A stretch of 5,843 nt of DNA from Amnimonas aquatica (GCF_002943415.1 NZ_PTQZ01000108.1:1-5843); one strand, 5' to 3'. Counted from the stretch's first letter, positions 1 to 5,822 are shown. Notes: a model not told the origin generated them from the sequence alone. Numbers and translations are program-made.

Positions 1-387
1 CTCTCCGCCGGCCTGCTGCAGGCCGCCCCCCAGCCTGTCGCCCCGGCCGCCGCGCCGGCAGCGGTCAACAGCCACGCCCTCGCTCATGGCCAGCAGGCGG
101 GCGGTTTCACCGGCCCGGACGCCGTGCGCCAGGTCACCATCGCCGAGGCGCGCAAGCTCAAGGATGACACGGCGGTGAAGGTGCGCGGCCACTTCGTGCG
201 CTCGCTGGGCGGTGACAAGTACGAGTTCCGCGACGACACCGGCAGCATCACCGTCGAGGTCGATCACGAGGACTGGCGTGGCCAGCAGGTGACGCCGGCC
301 GACCTGGTGCTGGTCACCGGCGAAGTCGACAAGGGCCTGCGCAAGGTCGAGCTGGATGCCGACAGGGTGGATATCCTGCGCAAGTGA
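1..387 (+). CDS. YgiW/YdeI-family (BOF) periplasmic OB-fold stress protein, 5' end missing
   Basis: The frame is open from the first base to the TGA at 385-387, giving 128 visible residues; the true start lies left of the window. The visible start (LSAGLLQA) looks like the end of a signal peptide. An Ala/Pro-rich linker follows, then the family hallmark GGFTGP at visible residues 34-39. The OB-fold comes next, with DDT (55-57), VRGHFV (61-66), FRDDTGSI (76-83), VEVDHEDW (85-92), VTP (97-99) and GEVDK (107-111). This matches E. coli YgiW and YdeI, small periplasmic proteins linked to tolerance of peroxide, metals and cationic peptides; their molecular role is not firmly settled. The linker between the signal region and GGFTGP seems longer than in the E. 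coli proteins. A GTG at 124 could be mistaken for the start, but it lies inside the conserved domain. The gene converges on the alcohol dehydrogenase gene and shares its terminator. The family call is firm; any specific stress role is inferred. Confidence 0.88.
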   Translation, partial: LSAGLLQAAPQPVAPAAAPAAVNSHALAHGQQAGGFTGPDAVRQVTIAEARKLKDDTAVKVRGHFVRSLGGDKYEFRDDTGSITVEVDHEDWRGQQVTPADLVLVTGEVDKGLRKVELDADRVDILRK

Positions 388-400
388 CCTGAGGCGAACG

Positions 401-427
401 AAAAAGGGGCCCGAGGGCCCCTTTTTT
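401..427. terminator. Bidirectional rho-independent terminator
   Basis: A run of five A is followed by GGGGCC, a CGAG loop, GGCCCC and six T, so the A and T runs can extend the G/C stem. On either strand the RNA ends in a GC-rich hairpin followed by U. It sits between two convergent genes: the plus-strand stop is at 387 and the minus-strand stop codon is at 440-442. It can therefore end the YgiW-like transcript and the rlmJ/SCP2/alcohol dehydrogenase transcript. Confidence 0.9.
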
Positions 428-439
428 CATTCCGCTGCA

Positions 440-1627
440 TCAGCCCCAGGCTTTCTCCAGGATGGCCAGGATTTCCTCGCGGTCGGCCTCCTTGGGGTTG
501 ATGATGATGGAGCCGTCATCGATCGTGAGGTCGGCGATCTGCGCCAGCTGTTCGCGGCTGACCTTGCCGGTTTCCTGCAGGGTGCGCGGCAGCTTGCAGC
601 GGGCGTGGATCTCGTCGCGCAGGCGGCGGATCTCGGCGATGGCGCGGTCGGCGCGCTGCGCCGCCGGCGTGGCGGCGTAGACTTCGGCGCCGGCCAGCGG
701 CAGCAGCAGCTCGGCGATGCGGTCGCCGTTGACTTCCTTGTTGTACTCCAGCGCATAGGGCAGGAACAGGTTCATGCACAGGCCGTGCGGCAGGTGGCAG
801 ACCGCGCCCAGCGAATGGCCGAGCGCGTGCACCAGGCCCACCATGGCGTTGGAGAACGCCACGCCGGCCATGGTCGAGGCCTGCGCCAGCTCCAGGCGGC
901 CGTCGGCATCGGCAGGGTTGTCCAGCACGTGCAGCAGGTTGTCGCTGATCTTGCGGATGGCGCCCTGGGCGTAGGCATCGCTGATCGGGTTGTGCGCCAG
1001 GCAGGTGAAGGCCTCGACCGCGTGGGTGAGGGCGTCCATGCCGGTCATGGCGGTGATGTGCGCCGGCAGCGTCAGCGTCATGCGCGAGTCGAGCACGGCG
1101 GCGTTGGGCATCAGGAAGTAGGACATGAAGGGCATCTTCACGCCCTTCTCGGTGTCGGAGATGACCGCGATGGCGGTGGTTTCCGAGCCCGTGCCGGAGG
1201 TGGTCGGCACCACGAACAAGGGCTTCAGCGGGCGCTTGAGCACATGCGCGCCGGAGTAGGCGAGCAGGTCGTCGCCACCTTCGGAAACGAGGATGTTCAC
1301 GGCCTTGCTGGTGTCGATCACCGAGCCGCCGCCGATGGCGATCAGGGCATCGCAGCCGGCGTCGCGGTAGGCCTGGGCCGCGGCGCGCACGGTCTGCAGC
1401 GAGCTGTCCGGCGGCACGTCGTCGAAAATGGCGGCGATCTGCGCGCCGGCGGCAGCGAAGGCGGCCTCGACATGGCTGAGCAGGCCGACGCCGCGCACGC
1501 CCTTGTCGGTGATCACCATGGGGCGCTTCGCGCCCAGGATGTCGAGCTCGAACGGCACGTGCTCGAGGGCGGCGTGGCCGGCGATCACTTTCACCGGGCA
1601 GAAGAATTCGTAGTAGGGCTTGGTCAT
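440..1627 (-). CDS. Iron-containing (group III) alcohol dehydrogenase
   Basis: From the ATG at 1627 the protein has 395 residues, normal for the Fe-ADH family. These cytoplasmic enzymes interconvert alcohols and aldehydes or ketones with NAD(P)(H). The N-terminal half holds the dinucleotide-binding GGGS (residues 99-102) and the signature PTTSGTGSE (141-149). The C-terminal helical half carries the metal ligands Asp198 and His202 (in MDALTHAVEAF) and His267 and His281 (in the HALGHSLG...LPHG stretch). The 4- and 14-residue spacings match E. coli FucO. An in-frame GTG at 1633 would add two residues and overlap the upstream SCP2-like stop by 4 nt (GTGA). I prefer the ATG because an AGG lies 9 nt before it but only 3 nt before the GTG. 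The gene is the last of the rlmJ-SCP2-ADH block. Substrate is not evident; the SCP2-like neighbour hints at a lipid-derived or long-chain alcohol, which is inference. Confidence 0.93.
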   Translation of the reverse strand: MTKPYYEFFCPVKVIAGHAALEHVPFELDILGAKRPMVITDKGVRGVGLLSHVEAAFAAAGAQIAAIFDDVPPDSSLQTVRAAAQAYRDAGCDALIAIGGGSVIDTSKAVNILVSEGGDDLLAYSGAHVLKRPLKPLFVVPTTSGTGSETTAIAVISDTEKGVKMPFMSYFLMPNAAVLDSRMTLTLPAHITAMTGMDALTHAVEAFTCLAHNPISDAYAQGAIRKISDNLLHVLDNPADADGRLELAQASTMAGVAFSNAMVGLVHALGHSLGAVCHLPHGLCMNLFLPYALEYNKEVNGDRIAELLLPLAGAEVYAATPAAQRADRAIAEIRRLRDEIHARCKLPRTLQETGKVSREQLAQIADLTIDDGSIIINPKEADREEILAILEKAWG

Positions 1628-1629
1628 GA

Positions 1630-2184
1630 TCACTTACCTGCGGCCAGCTGAGTAACGAGGGACTTGGTGACCAGCCCGTAGATGCGGGCGGCCTTGGTGA
1701 TTTTTTCGACGAACGGCACGTCGGTGTAGCGCTTCACCGCCCGCTGCGCGACCAGCTTGGGCAGGATCAGGGTTTCCATCTGGTTCAGGCAGCGCACCAG
1801 GCGGATGGCGTGCGACAGGTTGCCGTCCGCGATCATGCGGTCATTGGCGAAGGCCCGCGCGGTGCCCTCCTGGAAGGAGAACACCAGGAAGGCGTGCGCC
1901 ATGTGCTTGAAGCGGATGGTCAGGTCAGGCTTGCCGACCGGCGCGGAGATCACCTCGGCAACGCCGTGCTCGCCCACGCGCAGGAAAAAGTCGGGGCCGG
2001 CGGGAAAGACGGTCATGCTGACCTGGTAGCCGGGCGGAAAGGCCGACAGCTCGCGCTGCACGGTCTCGTCGACGCGGCTGGCGGCGGCCAGTCCGCTGCC
2101 GACCACGGCCATCATGGTGGTCACATAGGCTTTCTGGGCTTCGTAGCCCAGGGCTTCCTTGCTGATCTTGTCGGGCAGAATCAT
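1630..2184 (-). CDS. SCP2-like sterol/lipid-binding domain protein
   Basis: This is a 184-residue protein with no signal peptide or membrane segment. The central part (about 45-140) resembles the SCP2 fold: a hydrophobic strand (VSMTVF, 55-60), FFLRVGEHG (66-74), PDLTIRF (86-92), a hydrophobic helix (HAFLVFSFQEGTARAF, 97-112) and a GNL turn (121-123) before an amphipathic helix. SCP2 domains bind sterols, fatty acyl chains or acyl-CoA in a hydrophobic tunnel and often work as stand-alone carriers or fused to lipid enzymes. The basic C-terminal tail (145-184) is not typical of the minimal domain and I cannot assign it. The ATG at 2184 has only a weak GAG-type ribosome site, and that site lies inside a hairpin arm. 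The gene is 45 nt after rlmJ and touches the alcohol dehydrogenase gene, suggesting co-transcription and coupled translation with it. The fold call is by motif resemblance; the ligand is unknown. Confidence 0.75.
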   Translation of the reverse strand: MILPDKISKEALGYEAQKAYVTTMMAVVGSGLAAASRVDETVQRELSAFPPGYQVSMTVFPAGPDFFLRVGEHGVAEVISAPVGKPDLTIRFKHMAHAFLVFSFQEGTARAFANDRMIADGNLSHAIRLVRCLNQMETLILPKLVAQRAVKRYTDVPFVEKITKAARIYGLVTKSLVTQLAAGK

Positions 2185-2186
2185 GG

Positions 2187-2219
2187 CTCGCTCGCGCAGG
2201 GGGAATCACGGCGAGCGAG
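2187..2219 (-). promoter_or_regulatory. 9-bp hairpin in front of the SCP2-like gene start
   Basis: The arms CTCGCTCGC (2187-2195) and GCGAGCGAG (2211-2219) are perfect inverted copies around a 15-nt loop. In the minus-strand mRNA the second arm ends 2 nt before the ATG at 2184, so the structure covers the place where a ribosome would bind. It lies wholly in the 45-nt gap after the rlmJ stop. There is no T run after it, so it does not look like a rho-independent terminator. A role in lowering translation, or in setting the mRNA level between rlmJ and the downstream pair, is inference. Confidence 0.5.
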
Positions 2220-2229
2220 TCTAGAGCAA

Positions 2230-3075
2230 TTACTCTATATTTGCCAGCCAGCGCACGTGGTGGCTGCGCTGCGGGTGCTCCGACAGACGGTCGGCGAGCC
2301 AGGCCAGGGTCTGCTTCGCTTCTTCGTAGAAGCCCCAGGGCGGGTTCACCACCACCAAGCCGGAGCCGTTCAGGCCTAGGGCGTTGTCGTCGGGCATGAC
2401 GCAGAGCTCGCAGCTCATCATCTTCGGAATGCCGCTGTTCTGCAGCGCGCGGTAGAAACGCACGATGCTGGCGCGCTGCTTGATCGGGAACCAGGCGGCA
2501 TAGACGCCGGTGGGCCACTTCGCGTGCGCGGCGGTGAGCAGCTTGACCACCTGCGGGTAGTCGTCGCGCTCGATCTCGTAGGGCGGGTCGATCAGCACTA
2601 GGCCGCGCCGCTCCTTCGGCGGAATCAGCGCGGTCAGGCCTTCGTAGGCGTTGCGCTGGTGCACGGCGACGCGGGCGTCATCCTTGAAGTGATGGCGCAG
2701 GCTGGCCACTTCGGCGTGCTGCACATCGAGCAGGATGGCGCGGTCCTGCGCGCGCAGCTGCTGCACCGCCAGCCACGGCGAGCCGGGGTAGTCGCTGCGC
2801 GCGAAGCGGGCCTGGCGCGCCAGCACCAGGCGCAGGTAGTCGGCGACCCAGGGCGGCGCGCTGCGGTGGTCGTCGAGGCGGTCGATGCCGGCGCGGTATT
2901 CGCCGGTCTTCTGCGCCTGCGTGCCGTGCAGGTCGTAGATGCCGGCGCCGGCATGGGTGTCGATGTAGGCGAACGCGGTATCCTTGCGCCGCAGCGAGGC
3001 CAGCAGGCCCGTGAGCAGGCTGTGCTTCATGACGTCGGCGAAGTTGCCGGCGTGGAAATGGTGACGATAGTTCAT
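2230..3075 (-). CDS. rlmJ: 23S rRNA (adenine(2030)-N6)-methyltransferase RlmJ
   Basis: The protein is 281 residues, against 280 for E. coli RlmJ, which uses S-adenosylmethionine to methylate N6 of A2030 in 23S rRNA. The start is fixed by the conserved opening MNYRHHFHAGNFADVMKH (1-18), which aligns with the E. coli N terminus; the frame stays open upstream, but that extension is not RlmJ-like. Further landmarks are the SAM-site YIDTHAGAG (37-45), TGEY (57-60), YPGSP (96-100), RRGLVLIDPPYE (156-167) with the catalytic-type DPPY motif at 163-166, and the late VVNPPW (242-247). All key elements are present, so the gene looks intact and functional. No clear Shine-Dalgarno precedes the ATG, only a weak GAAAAG. 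It is the first gene of the minus-strand block with the SCP2-like and alcohol dehydrogenase genes, and its start codon overlaps that of the divergent oxygenase. Confidence 0.97.
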   Translation of the reverse strand: MNYRHHFHAGNFADVMKHSLLTGLLASLRRKDTAFAYIDTHAGAGIYDLHGTQAQKTGEYRAGIDRLDDHRSAPPWVADYLRLVLARQARFARSDYPGSPWLAVQQLRAQDRAILLDVQHAEVASLRHHFKDDARVAVHQRNAYEGLTALIPPKERRGLVLIDPPYEIERDDYPQVVKLLTAAHAKWPTGVYAAWFPIKQRASIVRFYRALQNSGIPKMMSCELCVMPDDNALGLNGSGLVVVNPPWGFYEEAKQTLAWLADRLSEHPQRSHHVRWLANIE

Positions 3076-3745
3076 GACAGACTTTTCGGATGCGCAGGCC
3101 GCGATGATACCCGCTTTGTCCGGCCATGACTGGCCGGCGCTGATCGAACGCGTGCTCGCGGTGCTGCCCGAGCCCGGCTGGGTGGTGCTGCCGGATGCCC
3201 TGCCGGCGGATCTGGTGGCGGCGCTGCGCGAAGAGCTGGTCGCGCGTGATGCCGCCGGTGTCTTGCATGCCGCCGGCATCGGCCGTGGCGCGGCGCATCA
3301 GGTGCGCGGCAGCGTGCGCGGCGACCGCATCGCCTGGCTGCAGGCATCGTGGCCGGCGGCGGCGCGCTATCTCGCGCTCATGGACAGCTTGCGGCAGGCG
3401 CTCAACCGTGCTTTCTTCCTCGGCCTCGACGAATACGAGGCGCACTACGCCTGCTACGAGCCCGGCGGCTTCTATCGCCGCCATGTCGACCGCCACGCCG
3501 GCGGCGCCGACGGACAGGGGCAGCGCGTGATCTCGACGGTGTGCTACCTCAGCGAGCCGGGCTGGCCGGCGGATGCCGGCGGCGAGCTGCTGCTGCATCC
3601 GGAGGGGCATGATGATCCGGTCAGGGTCCGGCCGGAGGGCGGCACTCTGCTGGTGTTCCGCAGCGACAACCTGCCGCACGAGGTGCTGGCGGCGAACCGG
3701 CAGCGGCTCAGCATCGCGGGCTGGATGCGCACGCGTGGCGACTGA
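3074..3745 (+). CDS. 2OG-Fe(II) oxygenase, SM-20/PHD-like prolyl hydroxylase family
   Basis: The 223-residue cytoplasmic protein has the double-stranded beta-helix layout of 2-oxoglutarate/Fe(II) oxygenases. HYACYEPGGFYRRHVD (124-139) supplies the first iron ligands His137 and Asp139. GGELLLH (169-175) is a core strand. PHEV (201-204) supplies the distal ligand His202. Arg211, nine residues on in RLSIAGW, is the expected 2-oxoglutarate anchor. This His-(9)-Arg spacing matches human PHD2 (H374/R383) and differs from enzymes that use lysine there. Bacterial relatives include the Pseudomonas enzyme that hydroxylates a proline of EF-Tu; whether this one shares that substrate is unknown. I keep the ATG at 3074 because GGTGA sits 9 nt before it; an ATG at 3104 with an AGG 5 nt upstream is possible and would remove ten non-conserved residues. 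It diverges from rlmJ and runs toward the cocE-like gene, with a 30-nt gap to the latter's stop codon. Confidence 0.88.
   Translation: MTDFSDAQAAMIPALSGHDWPALIERVLAVLPEPGWVVLPDALPADLVAALREELVARDAAGVLHAAGIGRGAAHQVRGSVRGDRIAWLQASWPAAARYLALMDSLRQALNRAFFLGLDEYEAHYACYEPGGFYRRHVDRHAGGADGQGQRVISTVCYLSEPGWPADAGGELLLHPEGHDDPVRVRPEGGTLLVFRSDNLPHEVLAANRQRLSIAGWMRTRGD
3104..3132 (-). promoter_or_regulatory. Weak candidate promoter for the rlmJ block
   Basis: On the minus strand TATCAT (3109-3104) matches the sigma-70 -10 box at 5 of 6 positions. At 17-bp spacing the upstream hexamer is CAGTCA (3132-3127), only 3 of 6 for the -35 box. Transcription would start near 3097, leaving a leader of about 20 nt before the rlmJ ATG. 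The whole element lies inside the 5' coding part of the divergent oxygenase gene, since there is no intergenic space. This is a tentative call, made because rlmJ must have a promoter here or further into that gene. Confidence 0.28.
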
Positions 3746-3775
3746 GCGCTGCGGTTGATCTTGAAAAGGGCCGGG

Positions 3776-5728
3776 TTACTGCAGCGCCGACGCCGGCACC
3801 ACCGGCAGCACCACGCTCGACGGGTATTCCGCGCTGTTGTGGATGGTGATCGCGCCGAGCAGGCCCTTGAGCAGCGTCGGCAGCGGCTGCAGGCCCTGGC
3901 CCACGTTGCTGGCGCTGATCGCTACGCGCAGCTGGTGGCCCTTGGCGATCATGGCGCTGGTCGGGAAGATCTCGACCGGCAGCAGCATGGGCTCGTTCGG
4001 CTTCACCGGCAGCACGGAGGCCTTGGTGAACGGGTGCCAGGGCTGGATCATCTCGTCGCCGATGTAGCGCGAGCGGCTTTCATCCACCGCGCGCAGCGAG
4101 GCGGTGAGCAGGCCGTTGGACAGCGGCGCCGACTTGCCGGTGGCCGGATCGTAGTCGGACACGCGCACCGACAGGCCGGACTCCAGCGCCGTGGTGGAGA
4201 TCCAGATGTCGGCCTGGATCGGGCCGTTGATGTAGTAGTCCTCGGTCATCACCGGCGTGCTGAACACGGCGGACGGCACCTGGTCGGCGCCGTCGTCGGT
4301 GAAGCAGGGCAGCGGCAGCAGGCCGAGCAGGCCGGCGGTCCACTGCGACAGGCTCTGCGAGCAGATGCCTCCGATCGGGTGCTGGATCACCATGGAGGTT
4401 GCTTCGTCGCCCGTCGGCGCGGTGGCGTTCAGCGACTTGTCGCCGCGCAGGAACAGGCGCTCGGCGCGCACCTGCGGGTGCGGCCAGTCGGTGGTGGTGA
4501 CGTAGCGCTCCAGGCCCTTCACGTACTGGGTCACGTTGGGTATCTTGTCGGCACCCACGTCCAGGCCTTTCACGTACTGGTCGAACCAGTGCAGCAGGAT
4601 GTGGTTCATGGCCGGCACGCCATCGGCGGGCAGGCCGTCATCGGGCACGCCGGCGGCCGCGATGTGGCTCCACGGGCCGATCAGCAGCTTGGTCGGCACG
4701 CGGTCTTTCAGGCGCTCGAACCACATCGGCTCGCTGCGCTGGAACAGGTCGTGCAGGCCGCCGACGACGAAGGTCGGCACCTTGATGCTGGCGGCCTGCT
4801 CGATGGGCGAGCGCACGCGCCAGAAGTCGCCGTCGTAGACGGTGTTCTCTTCGCCGAGCAGGGCCTTGAGGATGGTCGGCACCTGGAAGCCGAGCACGGC
4901 GCCGAGCAGGTGCTCGACCAGCGTCTGCACGCCCATGGCCGGGTCGGCCTGCAGCGCCGCGAAGTCGAAGATGCCCAGGCCGGTGACCAGGCCCATCCAG
5001 ATGGGAATGAAGGTCGGGTTGACCTGGCCGCCGGTGAACACGATGTCGCGGTAGCCATCGCCGATGGGCACGATGGGGAAGGCGGCCTTCACCGCCGGGT
5101 GCTGCTGCGCCGCCGTCAGCACGCTGGTGATGCCGAGGTAGGACACGCCGTAGAGGCCGATGCGGTCGTTCGACCAGGGCTGGCTGACGACCCAGTCCAC
5201 GACTTCCGCGTAGTCGCCCTGCTCGTCTTCGCCGAAGGCCGCCCAGGTGCCGCCGGAGTTGCCGGTGCCGCGCACGTCGACGATCACCGTGGCGTAGCCG
5301 TGGCGCGTCATGTAGGGGTCGGCGCCGCCGATGGCGGACACGAACTGCCCCATCACCAGGTTGTAGGAGGTCTGCACCAGGATCACCGGGAACGGGCCGG
5401 CGGCGGCCTGGCCGCTCTCGTCGGCCGGCAGGGTGACGCTGACGGCGAGCCTGACGCCGTCACGCATGGTGATGAACTGGGTCGGCAGGGCGGTGCCGCC
5501 GGCATGCGTCATGGGCGGGTCGTAGTCGGTCCACACCGCCTTGGCATTGCCGGCGCTGCGGCCGTAAGGCTGGCTGGTTTCGCCGCGGGTGCCCAGCGTG
5601 GTGGCCTTGCTGGCGGAGGCCGAGGGGCTGCCGTCGCCGCCACCGGAGGAGGATGAGCCGCCGCAGGCGGCGAGGCCGGTGGCGAGCAGCAGGATGCTGG
5701 CGTAGCGCAGGCAGTGGCGCATGAGCAT
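3776..5728 (-). CDS. CocE/NonD-family (peptidase S15-type) serine hydrolase, secreted lipoprotein
   Basis: The 650-residue protein begins with a lipoprotein signal: basic start, hydrophobic stretch and lipobox LAAC with lipidated Cys22. A Gly/Ser-rich tether follows (23-40). Ser23-Ser24 are actually Gly-Gly, so no Asp inner-membrane retention signal stands at +2 and outer-membrane sorting is likely. The alpha/beta-hydrolase domain (about 80-390) holds QTSYN (119-123, tyrosine of the oxyanion hole type), DVRGTGNSGG (151-160), nucleophile Ser196 in GVSYLG, Asp327 in GGLHDLF and His355 in GPWSH. A PepX_C-like beta domain (about 420-645) closes it. Relatives cleave esters or amides, including cocaine esterase, glutaryl-acylases and X-Pro peptidases; the substrate cannot be read here. 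Besides Cys22 the mature chain has only Cys456 and Cys475, a plausible disulfide. The start at 5728 is set by AGGAGG 9 nt upstream; a second ATG two codons on is less well placed. It appears monocistronic with its own promoter. Confidence 0.93.
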   Translation of the reverse strand: MLMRHCLRYASILLLATGLAACGGSSSSGGGDGSPSASASKATTLGTRGETSQPYGRSAGNAKAVWTDYDPPMTHAGGTALPTQFITMRDGVRLAVSVTLPADESGQAAAGPFPVILVQTSYNLVMGQFVSAIGGADPYMTRHGYATVIVDVRGTGNSGGTWAAFGEDEQGDYAEVVDWVVSQPWSNDRIGLYGVSYLGITSVLTAAQQHPAVKAAFPIVPIGDGYRDIVFTGGQVNPTFIPIWMGLVTGLGIFDFAALQADPAMGVQTLVEHLLGAVLGFQVPTILKALLGEENTVYDGDFWRVRSPIEQAASIKVPTFVVGGLHDLFQRSEPMWFERLKDRVPTKLLIGPWSHIAAAGVPDDGLPADGVPAMNHILLHWFDQYVKGLDVGADKIPNVTQYVKGLERYVTTTDWPHPQVRAERLFLRGDKSLNATAPTGDEATSMVIQHPIGGICSQSLSQWTAGLLGLLPLPCFTDDGADQVPSAVFSTPVMTEDYYINGPIQADIWISTTALESGLSVRVSDYDPATGKSAPLSNGLLTASLRAVDESRSRYIGDEMIQPWHPFTKASVLPVKPNEPMLLPVEIFPTSAMIAKGHQLRVAISASNVGQGLQPLPTLLKGLLGAITIHNSAEYPSSVVLPVVPASALQ

Positions 5729-5737
5729 GGGACGTGT

Positions 5738-5743
5738 CCTCCT
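5738..5743 (-). promoter_or_regulatory. Strong Shine-Dalgarno of the CocE-like gene
   Basis: On the minus strand a full AGGAGG lies 9 nt before the ATG at 5728. It is the only consensus-strength ribosome site in the window and decides between the two nearby ATG codons (5728 and 5722) in favour of the first. Confidence 0.85.
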
Positions 5744-5745
5744 GA

Positions 5746-5760
5746 CGCCAGGGCCTGGCG
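5746..5760 (-). repeat. Leader hairpin before the CocE-like gene
   Basis: The minus-strand leader reads CGCCAGGCCCTGGCG, an inverted repeat with a stem of six G/C-rich base pairs and a 3-nt loop. It ends 2 nt before the AGGAGG ribosome site. Such placement could affect ribosome access or mRNA stability. No T run follows, so it is not an ordinary terminator. Function is inferred from position only. Confidence 0.45.
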
Positions 5761-5791
5761 GCCGTGCTGGGCATTTTTTGTTCTGGGGCGC

Positions 5792-5803
5792 GAATCATGA
5801 TTC
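5792..5803. promoter_or_regulatory. 12-bp perfect palindrome over the -10 box, possible operator
   Basis: GAATCATGATTC is an exact palindrome that wholly contains the proposed -10 hexamer of the CocE-like gene. A dimeric repressor bound here would block RNA polymerase. It stands out as an AT-richer patch in GC-rich DNA. No regulator gene is adjacent within the window, so the binding protein is unknown and the operator role is inferred. Confidence 0.4.
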
Positions 5804-5822
5804 TGGCATGCGCCGTTGTCAA
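5794..5822 (-). promoter_or_regulatory. Sigma-70-type promoter of the CocE-like gene
   Basis: On the minus strand a perfect TTGACA (5822-5817) is followed after 17 bp by CATGAT (5799-5794), which matches the -10 consensus at 4 of 6 positions. The start of transcription would fall near 5787, giving a leader of about 58 nt that contains the hairpin and the AGGAGG site. The consensus -35 box and exact 17-bp spacing make this the best promoter in the window. Confidence 0.6.

Noticed and set aside
356..1651. 431-codon plus-strand open frame opposite the alcohol dehydrogenase gene
   Set aside because: Its translation is a His/Gly/Val/Arg-rich string without domains, as expected from reading the complement of a high-GC gene. 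The minus-strand frame has every Fe-ADH motif.
2222..2237. Small inverted repeat TAGAG/CTCTA around the rlmJ stop codon
   Set aside because: Only five mostly weak pairs and no T run; likely chance.
1925..2518. 197-codon minus-strand frame spanning the rlmJ end and the SCP2-like gene, and a 189-codon plus-strand frame at 1810-2379
   Set aside because: Both are low-complexity Arg/Ala/His-rich translations overlapping two well supported genes in other frames.
3039..3071. Possible plus-strand promoter (TTGCCG and GATAGT) just before the oxygenase start
   Set aside because: Only half matches to both boxes, and it would put the transcription start after the start codon.
3076..3279. Upstream extension of the rlmJ frame to 3279
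   Set aside because: The extra residues are Ser/Arg/Ala-rich and unlike any RlmJ N terminus, and they lie opposite the conserved start of the oxygenase gene.
3747..3787. Inverted repeat GCGCTGC / GCAGCGC around the 3' ends of the convergent genes
   Set aside because: Seven base pairs with a 27-nt loop and no T run; too weak and too open to call a terminator, and its right arm is in coding sequence.
3755..5656. 633-codon plus-strand open frame opposite the CocE-like gene
   Set aside because: It is strikingly long, but the composition (His, Gly, Arg, Val, Gln) and absence of motifs mark it as an antisense shadow of a high-GC gene; the opposite frame has a lipobox, catalytic triad and strong ribosome site.
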